From NCBI RefSeq assembly GCF_031143425.1, contig NC_090447.1, positions 134,559,106 through 134,623,105 on the forward strand: a stretch of DNA of 64,000 nucleotides. The letters are read 5' to 3'. The translations under genes were made by a program, and so were the position numbers. Each line of letters begins with the position of its first letter. Within the stretch, counting starts at the first letter, position 1. Positions 9,367 to 19,574 of this stretch are shown in pieces. The DNA is from Pleurodeles waltl. Taxonomy: Eukaryota > Chordata > Amphibia > Caudata > Salamandridae. Below the pieces are notes generated by a model. It did no database searches, was not told the DNA's origin, and was given only the letters and a program-made list of their open reading frames with translations.

Positions 9367-10422
9367 CTGATACGGACATTGGTGTGTGGCATGACGATCT
9401 CTACACTGGGCATTGGTGTGTGGCATGACGATCTCTACAATGGGCATTGGTGTGTGGCATGATGTTCCATCATTGCCCAGTGGGGCTGTGGCATCCTGGC
9501 CCCTCATGGGCTGTGACTCCAGCGGTGGTCTCCTGACCAGTGACAATACTTGTGCCCTCCTGGGCAATGACTCCGGCGGTGGTCTTCTGACCAGTGACGA
9601 TACTTGTGTCCTCCTGGGCAGTGACTCCGGCGGTGGTCTCCTGACCAGTGACGATACTTGTGCCCTCCTGGGCTGTGACTCCGGCGGTGGTCTCCTGACC
9701 TGTGACAATACTTGTGCCCCCCTGGGCTGTGACTCCGGCAGTGGTCTCCTGACCTGTGACGATACTTGTGCCCTCCTGGGCTGTGACTCCAGCGGTGGTC
9801 TCTGGACCTGTGACGATACTTGTGCCCTCCTGGGCTGTGGACCAGTGACGATACTTGTGCCCTCCTGGGCTGTGACTCTGGCGGTGGTCTCTGGACCAGT
9901 GACGATACTTGTGCCCTTCTGGGCTGTGACTCTGGCGGTGGTCTCTGGACCAGTGACGATACTTGGGCCCTCCTGGGCTGTGACTCTGGCGGTGGTCTCT
10001 GGACCAGTGACGACGGTGCTGGCGGTTGTGTCTGGACCGCCGGATATGATGGCGCACTTCTCCGCCGTGACACTCACAATAGGCTGGGCAGACTTCCTCT
10101 GGACCTTCCCCACCTTTGTTGGAGTTACAGCTGACTCACCAATCGCCTTCAATCCCATGTCACTTGTTGTCCCACCAGGAGTCTTAAGACGGTCCCGTCG
10201 TCCACTCTCCATTTTCAGAGCCTTTACAGGGGGTGGGCTGCCACTGCCTTGGCTCCGGGGCCTACTGCCTGCCCTGGTGGCCGGTGCACTCCAAAAACCT
10301 GGAACACGCACCACTGGTACTGGAGGCTTTTTGGCTGAGGCGCTACGATGGGACTGATGAATTGGAGGGGTGAGGGGGGGCAAAAAGGTCAATTTGACAG
10401 AGGGACAGTTTCTGACGAACAC
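9238..10422 (-). CDS. Open frame with 18-residue repeats in Harbinger-1 (doubtful gene)
   Basis: A minus-strand frame of 394 codons, opening with GTG rather than ATG. It overlaps the 3' end of the first SANT gene in another frame. The N-terminal 120 or so residues are proline-, serine- and lysine-rich (KKPPVPVVRVPGFWSAPAT), followed by 18-residue repeats and a decayed tail. It could be an alternative C-terminal exon of the SANT gene, or merely a frame kept open by the 54-bp repeat, since the plus strand is also open here. I recognise no domain. Function unknown. Confidence 0.25.
   Translation of the reverse strand: MFVRNCPSVKLTFLPPLTPPIHQSHRSASAKKPPVPVVRVPGFWSAPATRAGSRPRSQGSGSPPPVKALKMESGRRDRLKTPGGTTSDMGLKAIGESAVTPTKVGKVQRKSAQPIVSVTAEKCAIISGGPDTTASTVVTGPETTARVTAQEGPSIVTGPETTARVTAQKGTSIVTGPETTARVTAQEGTSIVTGPQPRRAQVSSQVQRPPLESQPRRAQVSSQVRRPLPESQPRGAQVLSQVRRPPPESQPRRAQVSSLVRRPPPESLPRRTQVSSLVRRPPPESLPRRAQVLSLVRRPPLESQPMRGQDATAPLGNDGTSCHTPMPIVEIVMPHTNAQCRDRHATHQCPYQNRHGKAPLNSPETPCQSPAEQGKDRHGKAPLNRAKTAMAKHH
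9370..9465. repeat. Second 35-bp tandem repeat, about 3 copies
   Basis: The unit contains CATTGGTGTGTGGCATGACG and recurs at about 9375, 9410 and 9445. It is unrelated in sequence to the preceding 35-bp family but has the same period. Confidence 0.85.
9485..10020. repeat. 54-bp tandem repeat, about 10 copies
   Basis: The unit contains GTGACTCCGGCGGTGGTCTC and GACGATACTTGTGCCCTCCT. One unit near 9835 is shortened. The 54-bp period is 18 codons, so several frames stay open on both strands. On the minus strand it encodes an 18-residue repeat around TARVTAQEGTSIVTGPET. Confidence 0.95.
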
Positions 10423-12457
10423 TGGGATGGGTAGCTGGAGGGGGTCTGGGAGTGGAGGAAGAGGAGGTGGTTGTAGGAGGTGTCACTTTAGGTGTTTTGG
10501 GTGCAGGTGCAGGTACTGGAGGCTGTCGTGAGGTGGATGGATGTTGTGTGAGTGATAGCCGGTGTTTGGGTACTTTGGGAGGGGGCGTCACAGACACATT
10601 GGGAGAGGACACAGGGGACGTGTAAATGGCAGTGGAGGTGGTGAGTGCAGGTGAGCGGCTTGTGGTGCTGGGTGTACTGGTGCGAGTCCTAGTGCCTGTA
10701 GATGTGGTGCATGCAGGTGTGTGTGTAGACGAGACTGGGAGGGAGGAGGGAGAAGAGGAGGAGGGGGACACAGTGGAGACAGTGGATGTTGCTGTGTCTG
10801 TATGTGGGTGAGGCTTGCATGAGTGCCTGTGGTGTGTGTGGTGCCTATGTTTGCTTGAGTTACTTGTGTGTGTTGACTTGTGTGCATGCTGGTCTGTAGG
10901 TGTGCTTGGGATGGGCTGGGGTACAAGAGATTGGGTCTGGGTGGAGGAAGTTGGAGGGGGGAGGCTAGACACAGGGACAATGGCTGCCATCACTGCTGAG
11001 GCCAGAGATTGCAGGGTTCGCTGAAGGACAGCCTGACCAGAATGAATGCCCTCCAGGAATGCATTACTGTGTTGCAACTCCCTTTCTACACCCTGGATGG
11101 CATTCACAATGGTAAACTGCCCAATAGTGAGTGATCTGAGGAGGTCAATGGCAGCAGGGATGACTCGGGCAGGGCCTGAGGTGCCTGGGGTGAAGGTGAT
11201 GCCCACCCTCCTGGGTGAGCGGGCACGGGGCAAACGCTGAGGGGCTGCTGGGAGGGTGGTGCTGGTAGGGGGGGTGGCGGCTGTACCTGTAGAAGTGGGG
11301 CGCACAGGTGGTGCTGACACCACAGGGGAGCTCCCATCGGCGGACGAGTCTGTGTCGCTGGTTGGTGATCCGGTGGCCGACGTGAAGCTCCCCTCGCCCT
11401 CCGTCCCACTGGTGCATTCAGAGTCTGTGGTGTGGCCCTCCATGGCCATGTGGGATGCAGCTCCCTCGTGCTCCGGTGCCACTGTACTTCCGCCTGATGA
11501 TGCTGATGTACAAAAGGACAGGGAGAGCAGGAAAAGGGGGGGAGACAGAACAAAGAGAGTTTTAGTGCATGGCATGCCGCTACCGTTGGCGGACAAGACA
11601 GACGCAGCAGCCCCCTGCATTACGCCGTTCTCCTTACCTCTGCACATGCAATTTCTGGGACATGGCCTACATGGTAATGGTGGGAATCTGCGCACATGGA
11701 TGCCACAGGGGCAACTATACCTCAACTTGGCACTCTGCTGAGGTGGGGTTGAGTGCCACATGGCCTACATAACGGAGGGGCCTTCCTACCTAACTCGCCC
11801 TGGCCTAGGGACACCCACAGCCCACCTCCCCCACCCAGACCCCTCCACTGCACGCAAACTCTGCTGAATGAGGTTGTACTCACCCCCTTGTGTCTGCTGT
11901 GATGTCCTCAAGCGCTCATCCAACTCCGGGTAGGCCAACGCCAGGATCCGGAACATCAGGGGGGTCATGGTGCGACGGGCACCCCTCCCACGTTGGGAGG
12001 CCATCCCCAGCTGAGCCATCTTCTTGCTGCAGCGGCGGATGTCCTCCCATCTCTTACAGCAGTGGGTGCCCCGTCTCTGGTGGGCCCGAGGGTCCGGACC
12101 TCCTTGGCGATGGCACGCCAAATGTCCCTCTTCTGGTGGGCGCTGACCTACATGACATGCACAAGGAAAGAGGAACAGTCATTACCAACTGCACCGTCAA
12201 TGTGAGTGGCCCCCTCCTTACTCTGGCCATGTGGCCCATTCATTCCCATGCATAACTGTTCTATGTACTCTGCCCCCTTCCCTCTTCCACCCAGCCCTCT
12301 CCACCCAGGCCTAGCCCATACAAAGTGCTCCCTGTGTACTAACCTGTTGGTCTGGAGGACCGTAGAGTAGCGTGTACTGGGGGAGGACCCCATCCACAAG
12401 TTTCTCCAACTCCTGTGCAGTGAAGGCAGGGGCCCTTTCCCCAGACGCAGCAGCCAT
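10343..12457 (-). CDS. Harbinger-1 Myb/SANT-type DNA-binding protein 1 (3 exons, one frameshift)
   Basis: Exon 1 is 12457-12344 (ATG; 38 codons; donor GTTAGT). Exon 2 is 12147-11884 (acceptor GTAG, donor GTGAGT). Exon 3 is 11502-10343 (acceptor CATCAG). Residues from about 10 to 110 look like a Myb/SANT-type DNA-binding domain (PAFTAQELEKLVDGVLPQY, then KRDIWRAIAKEVRTLG, then CCKRWEDIRR). One base is missing in exon 2 near 12085. With it, the spliced length is exactly 513 codons, stop included. Exon 3 is Ser/Thr/Pro-rich with a helical segment (AIDLLRSLTIGQFTIVNAIQ). In zebrafish Harbinger3 the Myb-like partner takes the transposase to the nucleus and the ends; a similar role is inferred. The gene lies antisense in the transposase intron. 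Confidence 0.8.
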
Positions 12458-12906
12458 CGTCGCTTCCAGACCGAGGTCACAGCACCACTATCAGTGTAGG
12501 TCCTCTCCTGTCGAAGGTCAGGTATCTAGTGAGTGAACAGATAGAAAATGACGGTGACGTCCGCGGCGGTGCGCATCATCACCACCGCCGCACCTGTTCA
12601 TTGGTTCCTGGGACCCATAGGGTCCAATGTTAACCAATGCAGCATTGCGCTGCGGTCTACGACCGCCTACCGCGACCGTGTGCAACACCAGTGCAGTTAC
12701 CCCACAATCCCATTGTCCCAGTTTAGAGGTCAGGCAGCCGCCATTTCAGGGGCCCACATGGCTTCATTTACTACTGCGTCACGCATAGCTAGGCCTATAC
12801 TCAACACACATACAGGAAGGCTTTTTTGTCTGGTGTAGTCTTGTGTGTAACTGTGGGTACATACCTGGAAGAATAGTGACTCGTTCTTCGCTGTTGTCCT
12901 TCTTAG

Positions 12907-13951
12907 GCACCGTCAGCTGGGACATATGAGAAGATGGCGGAATCCTCTGGTGTACCGACCTCTGGTGGACCTGTTGACAATGGAAGAAAGACATATCATC
13001 GTCACCTACTGGTTTGACCGTGCCACAATCCAGGAACTATATACCCAGTTGGAGCCAGACCTGATGTCACGAATCCGCCATCCGACTGGAATCCCCCCTG
13101 ACGTGCAGGTGCTGTCAGTGCTCCATTTCCTTGCAAGTGGGTCATTTCAGACAGCAGTGGCCATGGCATCAGGGATGTCCCAGCCTATGTTTTCCAACGT
13201 GCTGTCCAGAGTGTTGTCTGCCCTGCTGAAACACGTAAGGACATACATCATTTTCCCTGAGGTTGAGGATTTGCCTACAGTGAAAGGTGACTTCTATGCC
13301 CTTGGACATATCCCCAACGTCATAGGTGCCATTGATGGGACCCATGTAGCTCTGGTCCCCCCCCACAGGAGTGAACAGGTGTACAGGAACAGGAAGAGTT
13401 ATCTTTCCATGAATGTCCAGATGGTCTGTTTGGCAGACCAGTACATCTCGCAGGTAAATGCAATGTTCCCTGGCTCTGTGCATGAGGCATACATCCTGCG
13501 GAATAGCAGCATCCCTGATATGATAGGTCAACTCCAGAGGCACCGTGTATGGCTATCGGGGGACTCTGGTTACCCCAACCTTTCGTGGCTATTGACCCCA
13601 GTGAGGAATCCCAGGACAGGGGCAGAGGAACGCTACAATGATGCCCATGGGCGGACTAGGAGGGTAATCGAACGCACCTTCGGCCTTCTTAAGGCCAGGT
13701 TCAGGTGCCTCCATATGACAGGTGGATCCATAATCTACTCACCGAAAAAGGTGTGCGACATCATCATTGCCTGCTCCATGCTCCATAATTTGGCATTGCG
13801 ACGCCAGGTGCCTTTTCTGCAGGAGGATGATCCAGATGACGGTGTTGTGGCAGCTGTGGAGCCTGTGGAGCCAGTGGACAGTGATGAGGATGAAGCTGAG
13901 GATGAAGAAAACGACACCAGGGAGTCAGTCATACAGCAATATTTCCAGTGA
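12907..13951 (+). CDS. PIF/Harbinger DDE transposase (HARBI1-like), main exon
   Basis: The open frame runs from the acceptor AG at 12906 to TGA at 13949-13951; the first in-frame ATG is at 12926. Counting from that ATG (341 residues): a helix-turn-helix at about 71-96 (GSFQTAVAMASGMSQPMFS), first catalytic Asp 137 in GAIDGTH, second Asp 213 in SGDSGYPN, catalytic Glu 249 in RRVIERTFGLLKARFR, and an acidic tail at 315-333. All three catalytic residues are present and the frame is unbroken. The length is close to vertebrate HARBI1 (about 350). It would cut and join element ends at 3-bp targets. Harbinger-2 has an intron at the second Asp that is absent here. Confidence 0.93.
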
Positions 13952-14432
13952 CACACAGGTGAGAACATTTTCTGGTTTAACATTACATTAACTTTCACAC
14001 GTCTACCTCTATCCTGTACCTACATTTCACACACTATTTGTTAATTTAGTTGTACCCTTCCATTTCAGTTTCACAAGTGTGGTAAGCTACGTGTCAACTG
14101 CTTGCATCCTTCAAGGGCTTGTGATGTGTGACATTGGTATGTTAGCCTTACAATGGGTAACCCATTATGACACTGTAATTGATAATACAAAGTTCCAAAT
14201 CATAGACTGACTCAAGATTTTTTTGGCTTTCAAGTGTGTTAATTTGAGTGCTAAAAAAATCAAGGAAGGTTGTAAAATGGTGATGGGTGATGGTGGAGGA
14301 ATGTTCATGGCAGAGTCCAGTCTATTCGTCTCATAGGTGCACTGCCCATCTGGGCATTGGAAGTGGAGCTGGGGCAGTTCCAATCTGGACAGGGTGACAA
14401 AGTAGGACAGTGGGGGGACAATCAGGGTGGTC

Positions 14433-15958
14433 TTATTTCCTGGCGGGGGTCTTGCCATCTTGCTCTGTCCTGTTCCTGGATCTCAGGGACCGCTTGCGTG
14501 GTGGTTGTCCGTCTGCAGGGAATGGGGTGCTGGTGTGGTGGTCCTGTGGTGGGGCGTCCTGTCCACTAGCGCCGGCGGAGGTGGTGGGCAGTTCGTCGTC
14601 CTGGCTAGTGTCAGGGGCCTCTTGGAGTGCCACGGTGTCCCTCAAGGTCTTTTGAATGTCTATCAACACCCCTACGATGGTGCCCAGGGCGGAGCTGATG
14701 GTCCTGAGCTCCTCGCTGAACCCCAAATACAATTCGTCCTGCAGACGCAGGGTCTCCTGCAACTTGTCCAGGACCGTGGCCATCGTCTCCTGGGAGTGGT
14801 GGTATGCTCCCATGATGGAGGATAGGGCCTCGTGGAGAGTTGGTTCCCTTGGCCTGTCCTCCCTCTGTCGCACAGCTGCCCTCCCAGTTCCCCGGTGTTC
14901 CTGTGCCTCCGTCCCCTGGACCGTGTGCCCACTACCACTGCCACCAGGTCCCTGTTGTTGTTGGGGTGGTGGGTTAGCCTGGGTGCCCTGTAGTGGTGGA
15001 CACACCGCTGATTGACCTGTCCTGGGTAGGGAGGTTTGGGCCCGCTGGGTGGGTGCTGTGCTGGTGTTACCAGAGGGTGGCAGCTCGGTGTTGGGCTGTG
15101 GCTGGGCAAGGGGAACCGATTGTCCTGAGGCCCACGATGGTCCGGGCTGGTCATCAGGATCCAGTGGGGCAGAGCTGCTGTCGTCACTGTGGGCCTCTTC
15201 TGGGGGTGGAGTGGTGTTGTCTGGACCCTCTGGTGTGGTGACGTTCCTTCGGGTTCCTGCAGGGGTATAAGCACATGATTATTGCATCTGTGTGTGTAAT
15301 GGTGTGCAATGGTTGGGTGTGCGTGTTCCCCAGTGCAGGCATTCCTGTGTGGGGGCTTGTGTGGTGATGGTTGGGGGGTGTTCTTGGTATGTGCAGTGGG
15401 CATGCTTTAGTGAGGGGTGCCCATGCTTAGTTGTGTCATGCAGGGCTTGGTGTTGGGATGGGTACTTGGTGTCATGGGTAGATTGGTGAGGATTTGGGGT
15501 GATAGGGGAGGGTGTGAGGGTGGGGGTGTGTGATAGCATGCAGGTAGGGTGGGGGATGTGATAGTTAAGATTTGACTTACCAGTGTCCCATCCTCCACCG
15601 ACTCCTCCGAGGCCCTCAGGATGCAAGATGGTCAGGACTTGCTCCTCCCATGTTGTTAGTTGTGGGGGAGGAGGTGGGGGTCCGCCACCAGTCTGCTGCA
15701 CCGCGATGTTGTGCTTGGAGACCGTTGAACGCACCTTCCCCCGTAGGTCGTTCCACCTCTTCCTGATGTCCTCCCGATTTCTTGGGCCTGTCCCACGGCG
15801 TTGACCCTGTCCACTATTCTGCGCCATAGCTCCATCTTCCTGGCTATTGATGTGTGCTGTACCTGTGATCCGAATAGCTGTGGCTCTACCGGTAGGATTT
15901 CCTCCACCATGACCCTGAGCTCCTCGTCGGAGAAGCGGGGGTGTCTTTGGCGTGACAT
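14433..15958 (-). CDS. Harbinger-1 Myb/SANT-type DNA-binding protein 2 (2 exons, one frameshift)
   Basis: Exon 1 is 15958-15581 (ATG; donor GTAAGT). Exon 2 is 15256-14433 (acceptor CTGCAG). The two exons join in frame across the splice. The Myb/SANT-type domain spans residues 1-90: RHPRFSDEELRVMVEEILP, ELWRRIVDRVNAVG, then EDIRKRWNDLRGKVR. A one-base loss near 15790 breaks it; adding one base makes 401 codons. A GGGPPPPPPQ linker follows, then a Pro/Gln-rich region, a probable coiled coil (QETMATVLDKLQETLRLQDE) and a basic tail (KRSLRSRNR) that could be a nuclear signal. It is distinct from SANT protein 1, so this element carries two DNA-binding partners. It converges on the transposase, leaving a 0.48-kb gap. 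Confidence 0.8.
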
Positions 15959-16555
15959 GGGGTGTTATGTGTGATGTGTGGGGTGGTGTATGTGTTGATG
16001 AGTGTGGTGAGTGTAGTGGTATGTGGTGTTTTGTGCGTGGATGTTGTGTGGGTGATGGTGTTGTGTGCCTCTGTGTGATGGGGTTGTCAATAGCTGTGCT
16101 GTCTCTCTGGCCTTCTCTCAGAATTTCTGGTTGTAGGGGTTTGTGTGTGATGTGGGTGTGTATTTTATATTGTGTTGGGTGTGTGGGAGTGGTGTGTGTT
16201 TGTGTATCAGGTGTGTGTATTTGGAATTGTCCAATGTGGCGGTGTTTTGTATACGTGTGTGTATTTTGAGCGCGGCGGTGTGTACCGCCAATGGAATACT
16301 GCGGTTGAAAGACCGCCGCATGGATTCGTGGGTCATAATAGCATGGGCGTGTTTCTGTTGCCGTGGAGGTGGAGGATTTGTTTCCGCCAGTTTATCGCTG
16401 ACCTTTGGTGTGGCAGTGTTGTGTGGGTGTCTGAATTTCGGAGGATTCCGTGATGTGTGTCATAATAGCTGTGGCGGTCTACCGCGGCGGTGTATTGGCG
16501 GTCTTCTGCACGGCGGTAAGCTCCTTATACCGCCAATGTTGTAATGACCCCCTTT

Positions 16556-17119
16556 GTGTTGTATGGGTAAGCTTCCCTTAAAGTTTTGTGTACGGAGTCC
16601 ATAGTGGTACGCCAGTTAAAGAAGTCGATGACCCAGTGGTTAGGTAGAGGTAAGTAGAAGTTCAGCTTTAAACTTTAAATGAATTCAGATTCAGTACATG
16701 AGATGCCATCCACTAATGTGTAACCGGTTGACAGTCTGTCATGGAAGACTGGGCAATGCCTTGCAAATCTGAAGGACCAGTGTTGGAAATGGCCCTTTCC
16801 ACAGGGTCATTACTGGACATTTTGTCATTTCCCTCCACTTTTTGTCCAATTCATTTTCTAGGCTTAACGATTCTGGGCACTTTACCACTGCTGCCTAGTG
16901 CTAAAATGCAGGTGCTCTGTAATCTAAAAATGTCAACATTGGCTTTTCCATAATTGACATATTTAATGTACTTGTAACTCCCTAGTTCAGTGCACTATAT
17001 GTGCCCAGTGCCTGTAAATTAAATTCTACTAGTGGGTCTGCAGCACTGATTGTGCAACCCACTACAGTAGCCCTTGAAACATGCTCTCTGCTCGGTTTAT
17101 TGACGATGTTACAGTTACA
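16556..17119. other. No feature recognised
   Basis: Flank to the right of Harbinger-1. No coding frame, terminal repeat or tandem array seen. Confidence 0.5.
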
Positions 17120-17260
17120 TAATAAAGTGCCCCACCAGGAACAGAAACTGCATATTCTTGCAGGATTAGGGACAAACTCTACACGTTCCTGTTCGCCAAC
17201 AACTGCATACTCTTGGAGGACCGGGGCCAAATACTACACGTTCACCCTCTACTGCATACT
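17120..17260 (-). repeat. Inverted partial copies of the CTGCAAGAGTATGCAG minisatellite
   Basis: Three short units carry CTGCATA(T/C)TCTTG(C/G)AGG-like words. They are the reverse complement of the units at 17955-18165, so the two blocks form inverted repeats about 0.7 kb apart. Confidence 0.6.
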
Positions 17261-17954
17261 ACGGAGAGCCGTGCATGACAGAACGGGAGCTGGGCATGGC
17301 AGGAAGACACATACAGAGTGCTGGTGGCAGGAAGAGGTCTTGGGAACAGCTGTACAGTGTGAGGATGTGAAGAGTGATAACTGAAGCTGGCTTGGCAGGA
17401 AGTGACTGTGAAGGCTTAGGACATGCTAACTGATTCTGAAAGTGATATATGACTACCGGGCTGATACACTTTGGCTGTGAATAGGAAAGTAGGGCTAATT
17501 CAGTAAGTACTCAGTGGAGAAGGACAGAGTAAAAGCTGAACCAAAGAAAAAACGGGGAACAGCTCAAGTAGGAGTGTGCACACACACAAGAGAGGCGCAT
17601 CCTGTAGCCGTTTTTGGAGACTCAAAGCAGCGTGTGGTCTCCCAAACAAACAAACTGAATTTAGGATGTCCATCCAGACATTCTGAGATTTGATTTGTGC
17701 ACAAGCTGATCCTCACATACCATTTGAGGGTAATGGACTGTTTCGTTTGGGTCAACAGTCTGTGTTCTATGTTATATGTTCTTGTAAGATGTCACTCATC
17801 ATGATGAAGGACTTTGAATTTGCTAGTAGAGGTTATTTTTGAATACCATGCTGAATTTTCTGCCAGAGAGTATGTTTTAATTTGCTCCAGTCTGAGTGAA
17901 GTTGTCATGAAAATATTTTGATATGTGTTCCAAGCTATGCATTGTGTTCATTAA
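17261..17954. other. No feature recognised
   Basis: Spacer between the inverted minisatellite blocks. No coding frame or element ends seen. Confidence 0.4.
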
Positions 17955-18165
17955 GTCCCTTGTCCTGCAAGATTATGCAGTAAGGGGTGGGTGTTTTTGA
18001 GTCCCTGGACCTGCAAGAGTATGTAACAGAGGCTTAGTGTTTTAGTTCCATGGTCCTGCAAGAGTACGCAGTAGGGGTGACCACTGGTCCTACAAGAGTA
18101 TGCAGAATGGGGTGAACATCTCAAAGCCTGCAAGAGTATGCAGTTAAGGGTGAACATGTAGTGCT
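17955..18165 (+). repeat. About 45-bp minisatellite, 5 copies
   Basis: CCTGCAAGAGTATGCAGT-like words recur at intervals of about 40-60 bp with variable spacers. The copies are diverged, so this is an old array. Confidence 0.75.
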
Positions 18166-18179
18166 AGTCCTGTCACTAA

Positions 18180-18700
18180 TTTCACAAGATGCCCTGTTGT
18201 TTTGGCATGAGTGTGAGTTTAAAAAGACACATTGCTAAATTGATATAATGCCCTGTTGTTTTGGGATGAGTGTGAGTTGAAAGAGACCAGTTGCTAAATT
18301 CCTATGGTATCCTGTTGTTTGTTGATGAGTGTGAGTTTAAAAAAAAACCTTTGCTAAATGTCATGTGATATCCTGTTGTTTTGGCATGAGTGTGGGTTGA
18401 GAGAGACTTGTTGTTAAACTTGTATGAAGCCCTGTGGTTTTGGGATAAGTGTGGTTTGAAAGAGACGCATTGCTAAATTACATGCAATATCCTGTTGTTT
18501 TGGGATGAGTGTGGATCGAAAGAGACCTGTTGTTAAATTCACAAGATGCCCTGTTGTTTTGTGATGAGTGTGAATTGAAAGTGTCCCGTTGCTAAATTTC
18601 ATGTGATATCCTGTTGTTTTGGGATGACCAAGAGTTGAAAGACACCCATTGTGTTATGCACAAGATACTCTGTTCTGAGATGAGTGGGGGTTTTAAGATG
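18180..18700 (+). repeat. 60-bp minisatellite, about 8 copies
   Basis: The unit includes CCTGTTGTTTTGGGATGAGT, a GTGTGAGTTGAAAGAGAC-like stretch and TTGCTAAATT. The period is 58-61 bp and copies are moderately diverged. It directly follows the 45-bp array. Confidence 0.9.
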
Positions 18701-18815
18701 CCCATTCTGTGGTTAATTTGATTGTTTGTGCCTGGTTGAGTAATAGGTGGTAGGTTGCCAACCCCTGCCGCAAACAGCCAAGGGTGATGTGCGGCAGTGG
18801 TTGGATAAACATAAA

Positions 18816-19341
18816 GGCCCTCATTACAACATTGGCGGGCGGCAACCGCAGCCCGCCAAGTTGTAACCGGCGTGCCCATTCCGACATCCCCGCTGGGCCG
18901 GCGGGTGAAAACAGAGTTTCCGGTCGCCAGCCCAGCGGGAATGTGGGCCGCAGCATGGGAGCCGGCTCCAAATGGAGCCGGCGGTGTTGCGGCTGTACAG
19001 ACAGTGAAAAGCAGTGTGGGGCTGTGCCAGGGGGCCCCTGCACTGCCCATGCCAAAGGCATGGGCAGTGCAGGGGCCTCCAGGGGCCCTGCGACTCCCCT
19101 TCCCGCCATCCTTTCCATGGCAGTTCCTACCGCCATGGAAAGGCTGGCGGGAAGGGGACTCGGAATCCCCTGGGCAGCGCTGCCCTGGCGGATTACAACC
19201 GCCGGGACCACCGTGGCGGAAAACCACTGGTCCCGGCGGTGCGACGGTCATAATCCCCGAGTTTGTACCGCCAGCCTGTTGGCGGTATAACCTCCATAAC
19301 AGCCCTGGCGGCCTTTGACCGCCAGGGTTGTAATGAGGCCC
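18816..19341. mobile_element. Harbinger MITE, 526 bp
   Basis: The left end is GGCCCTCATTACAACATTGG and the right end reverse-complemented is GGGCCTCATTACAACCCTGG. AAA at 18813-18815 and 19342-19344 is the target duplication. The body is GC-rich with several strong hairpins (for example arms of CCCTGCACTGCCCATGCC near 19040 and CCGCCAT..ATGGCGG-like arms near 19120). The ends match Harbinger-1, so trans-mobilisation by that family is likely. No coding capacity. Confidence 0.85.
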
Positions 19342-19570
19342 AAAGCAATTAAAGTTACTTAAGGTTAAAAAAGCCGTAGAAACTCACTGTAAAAACAAAT
19401 GTTACAGGAATGTTATAGTTAGGAAATAGAATGAAAAAAAATAGAAATTCAATTAAAAAAACCAAAGCTTCAGTGGACGTTATAGTTAGGTCCTGAATTT
19501 GCAAGCACAAAACCATAGAAATTCAGCTGTTATAGAGTTATCTCATGTCCTAAGGTAGTTATAACTTCCA
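19342..19570. repeat. Internally repetitive AT-rich stretch
   Basis: TTATAGTTAGG and CATAGAAATTCA-like words occur twice at about 80-100 bp spacing. It is possibly the remnant of a dispersed repeat. Nothing coding. Confidence 0.35.
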
Positions 19571-19574
19571 GAGG

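Larger units (their letters stand above)
7723..16552 (+). mobile_element. Harbinger-1: near-complete PIF/Harbinger transposon, 8.83 kb
   Basis: The left end is GGGGGTCATTACAAC followed by CCTGGTGG. The right end, reverse-complemented, is GGGGGTCATTACAAC followed by ATTGGCGG. TTT at 7720-7722 and 16553-16555 is the 3-bp target duplication. Inside lie a DDE transposase on + (candidate exon 1 at 8052, main exon 12907-13951) and two Myb/SANT-type genes on - (10343-12457 and 14433-15958). A minisatellite block fills 8.6-10.0 kb. The first SANT gene sits antisense inside the transposase intron and the second converges on the transposase 3' end. The reading frames are almost intact, so this copy is young. 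Strand is given by the transposase. Confidence 0.9.

Noticed and set aside
9413..10357. Plus-strand open frame of 314 codons over the 54-bp repeat
   Set aside because: A period divisible by three with no stop in the unit keeps several frames open on both strands; there is no independent sign of coding.
18592..19290. Long open frames on both strands of the Harbinger MITE at 18816-19341
   Set aside because: GC-rich palindromic MITE sequence lacks stops on both strands; the same effect is seen in the MITEs at 42879 and 54609.
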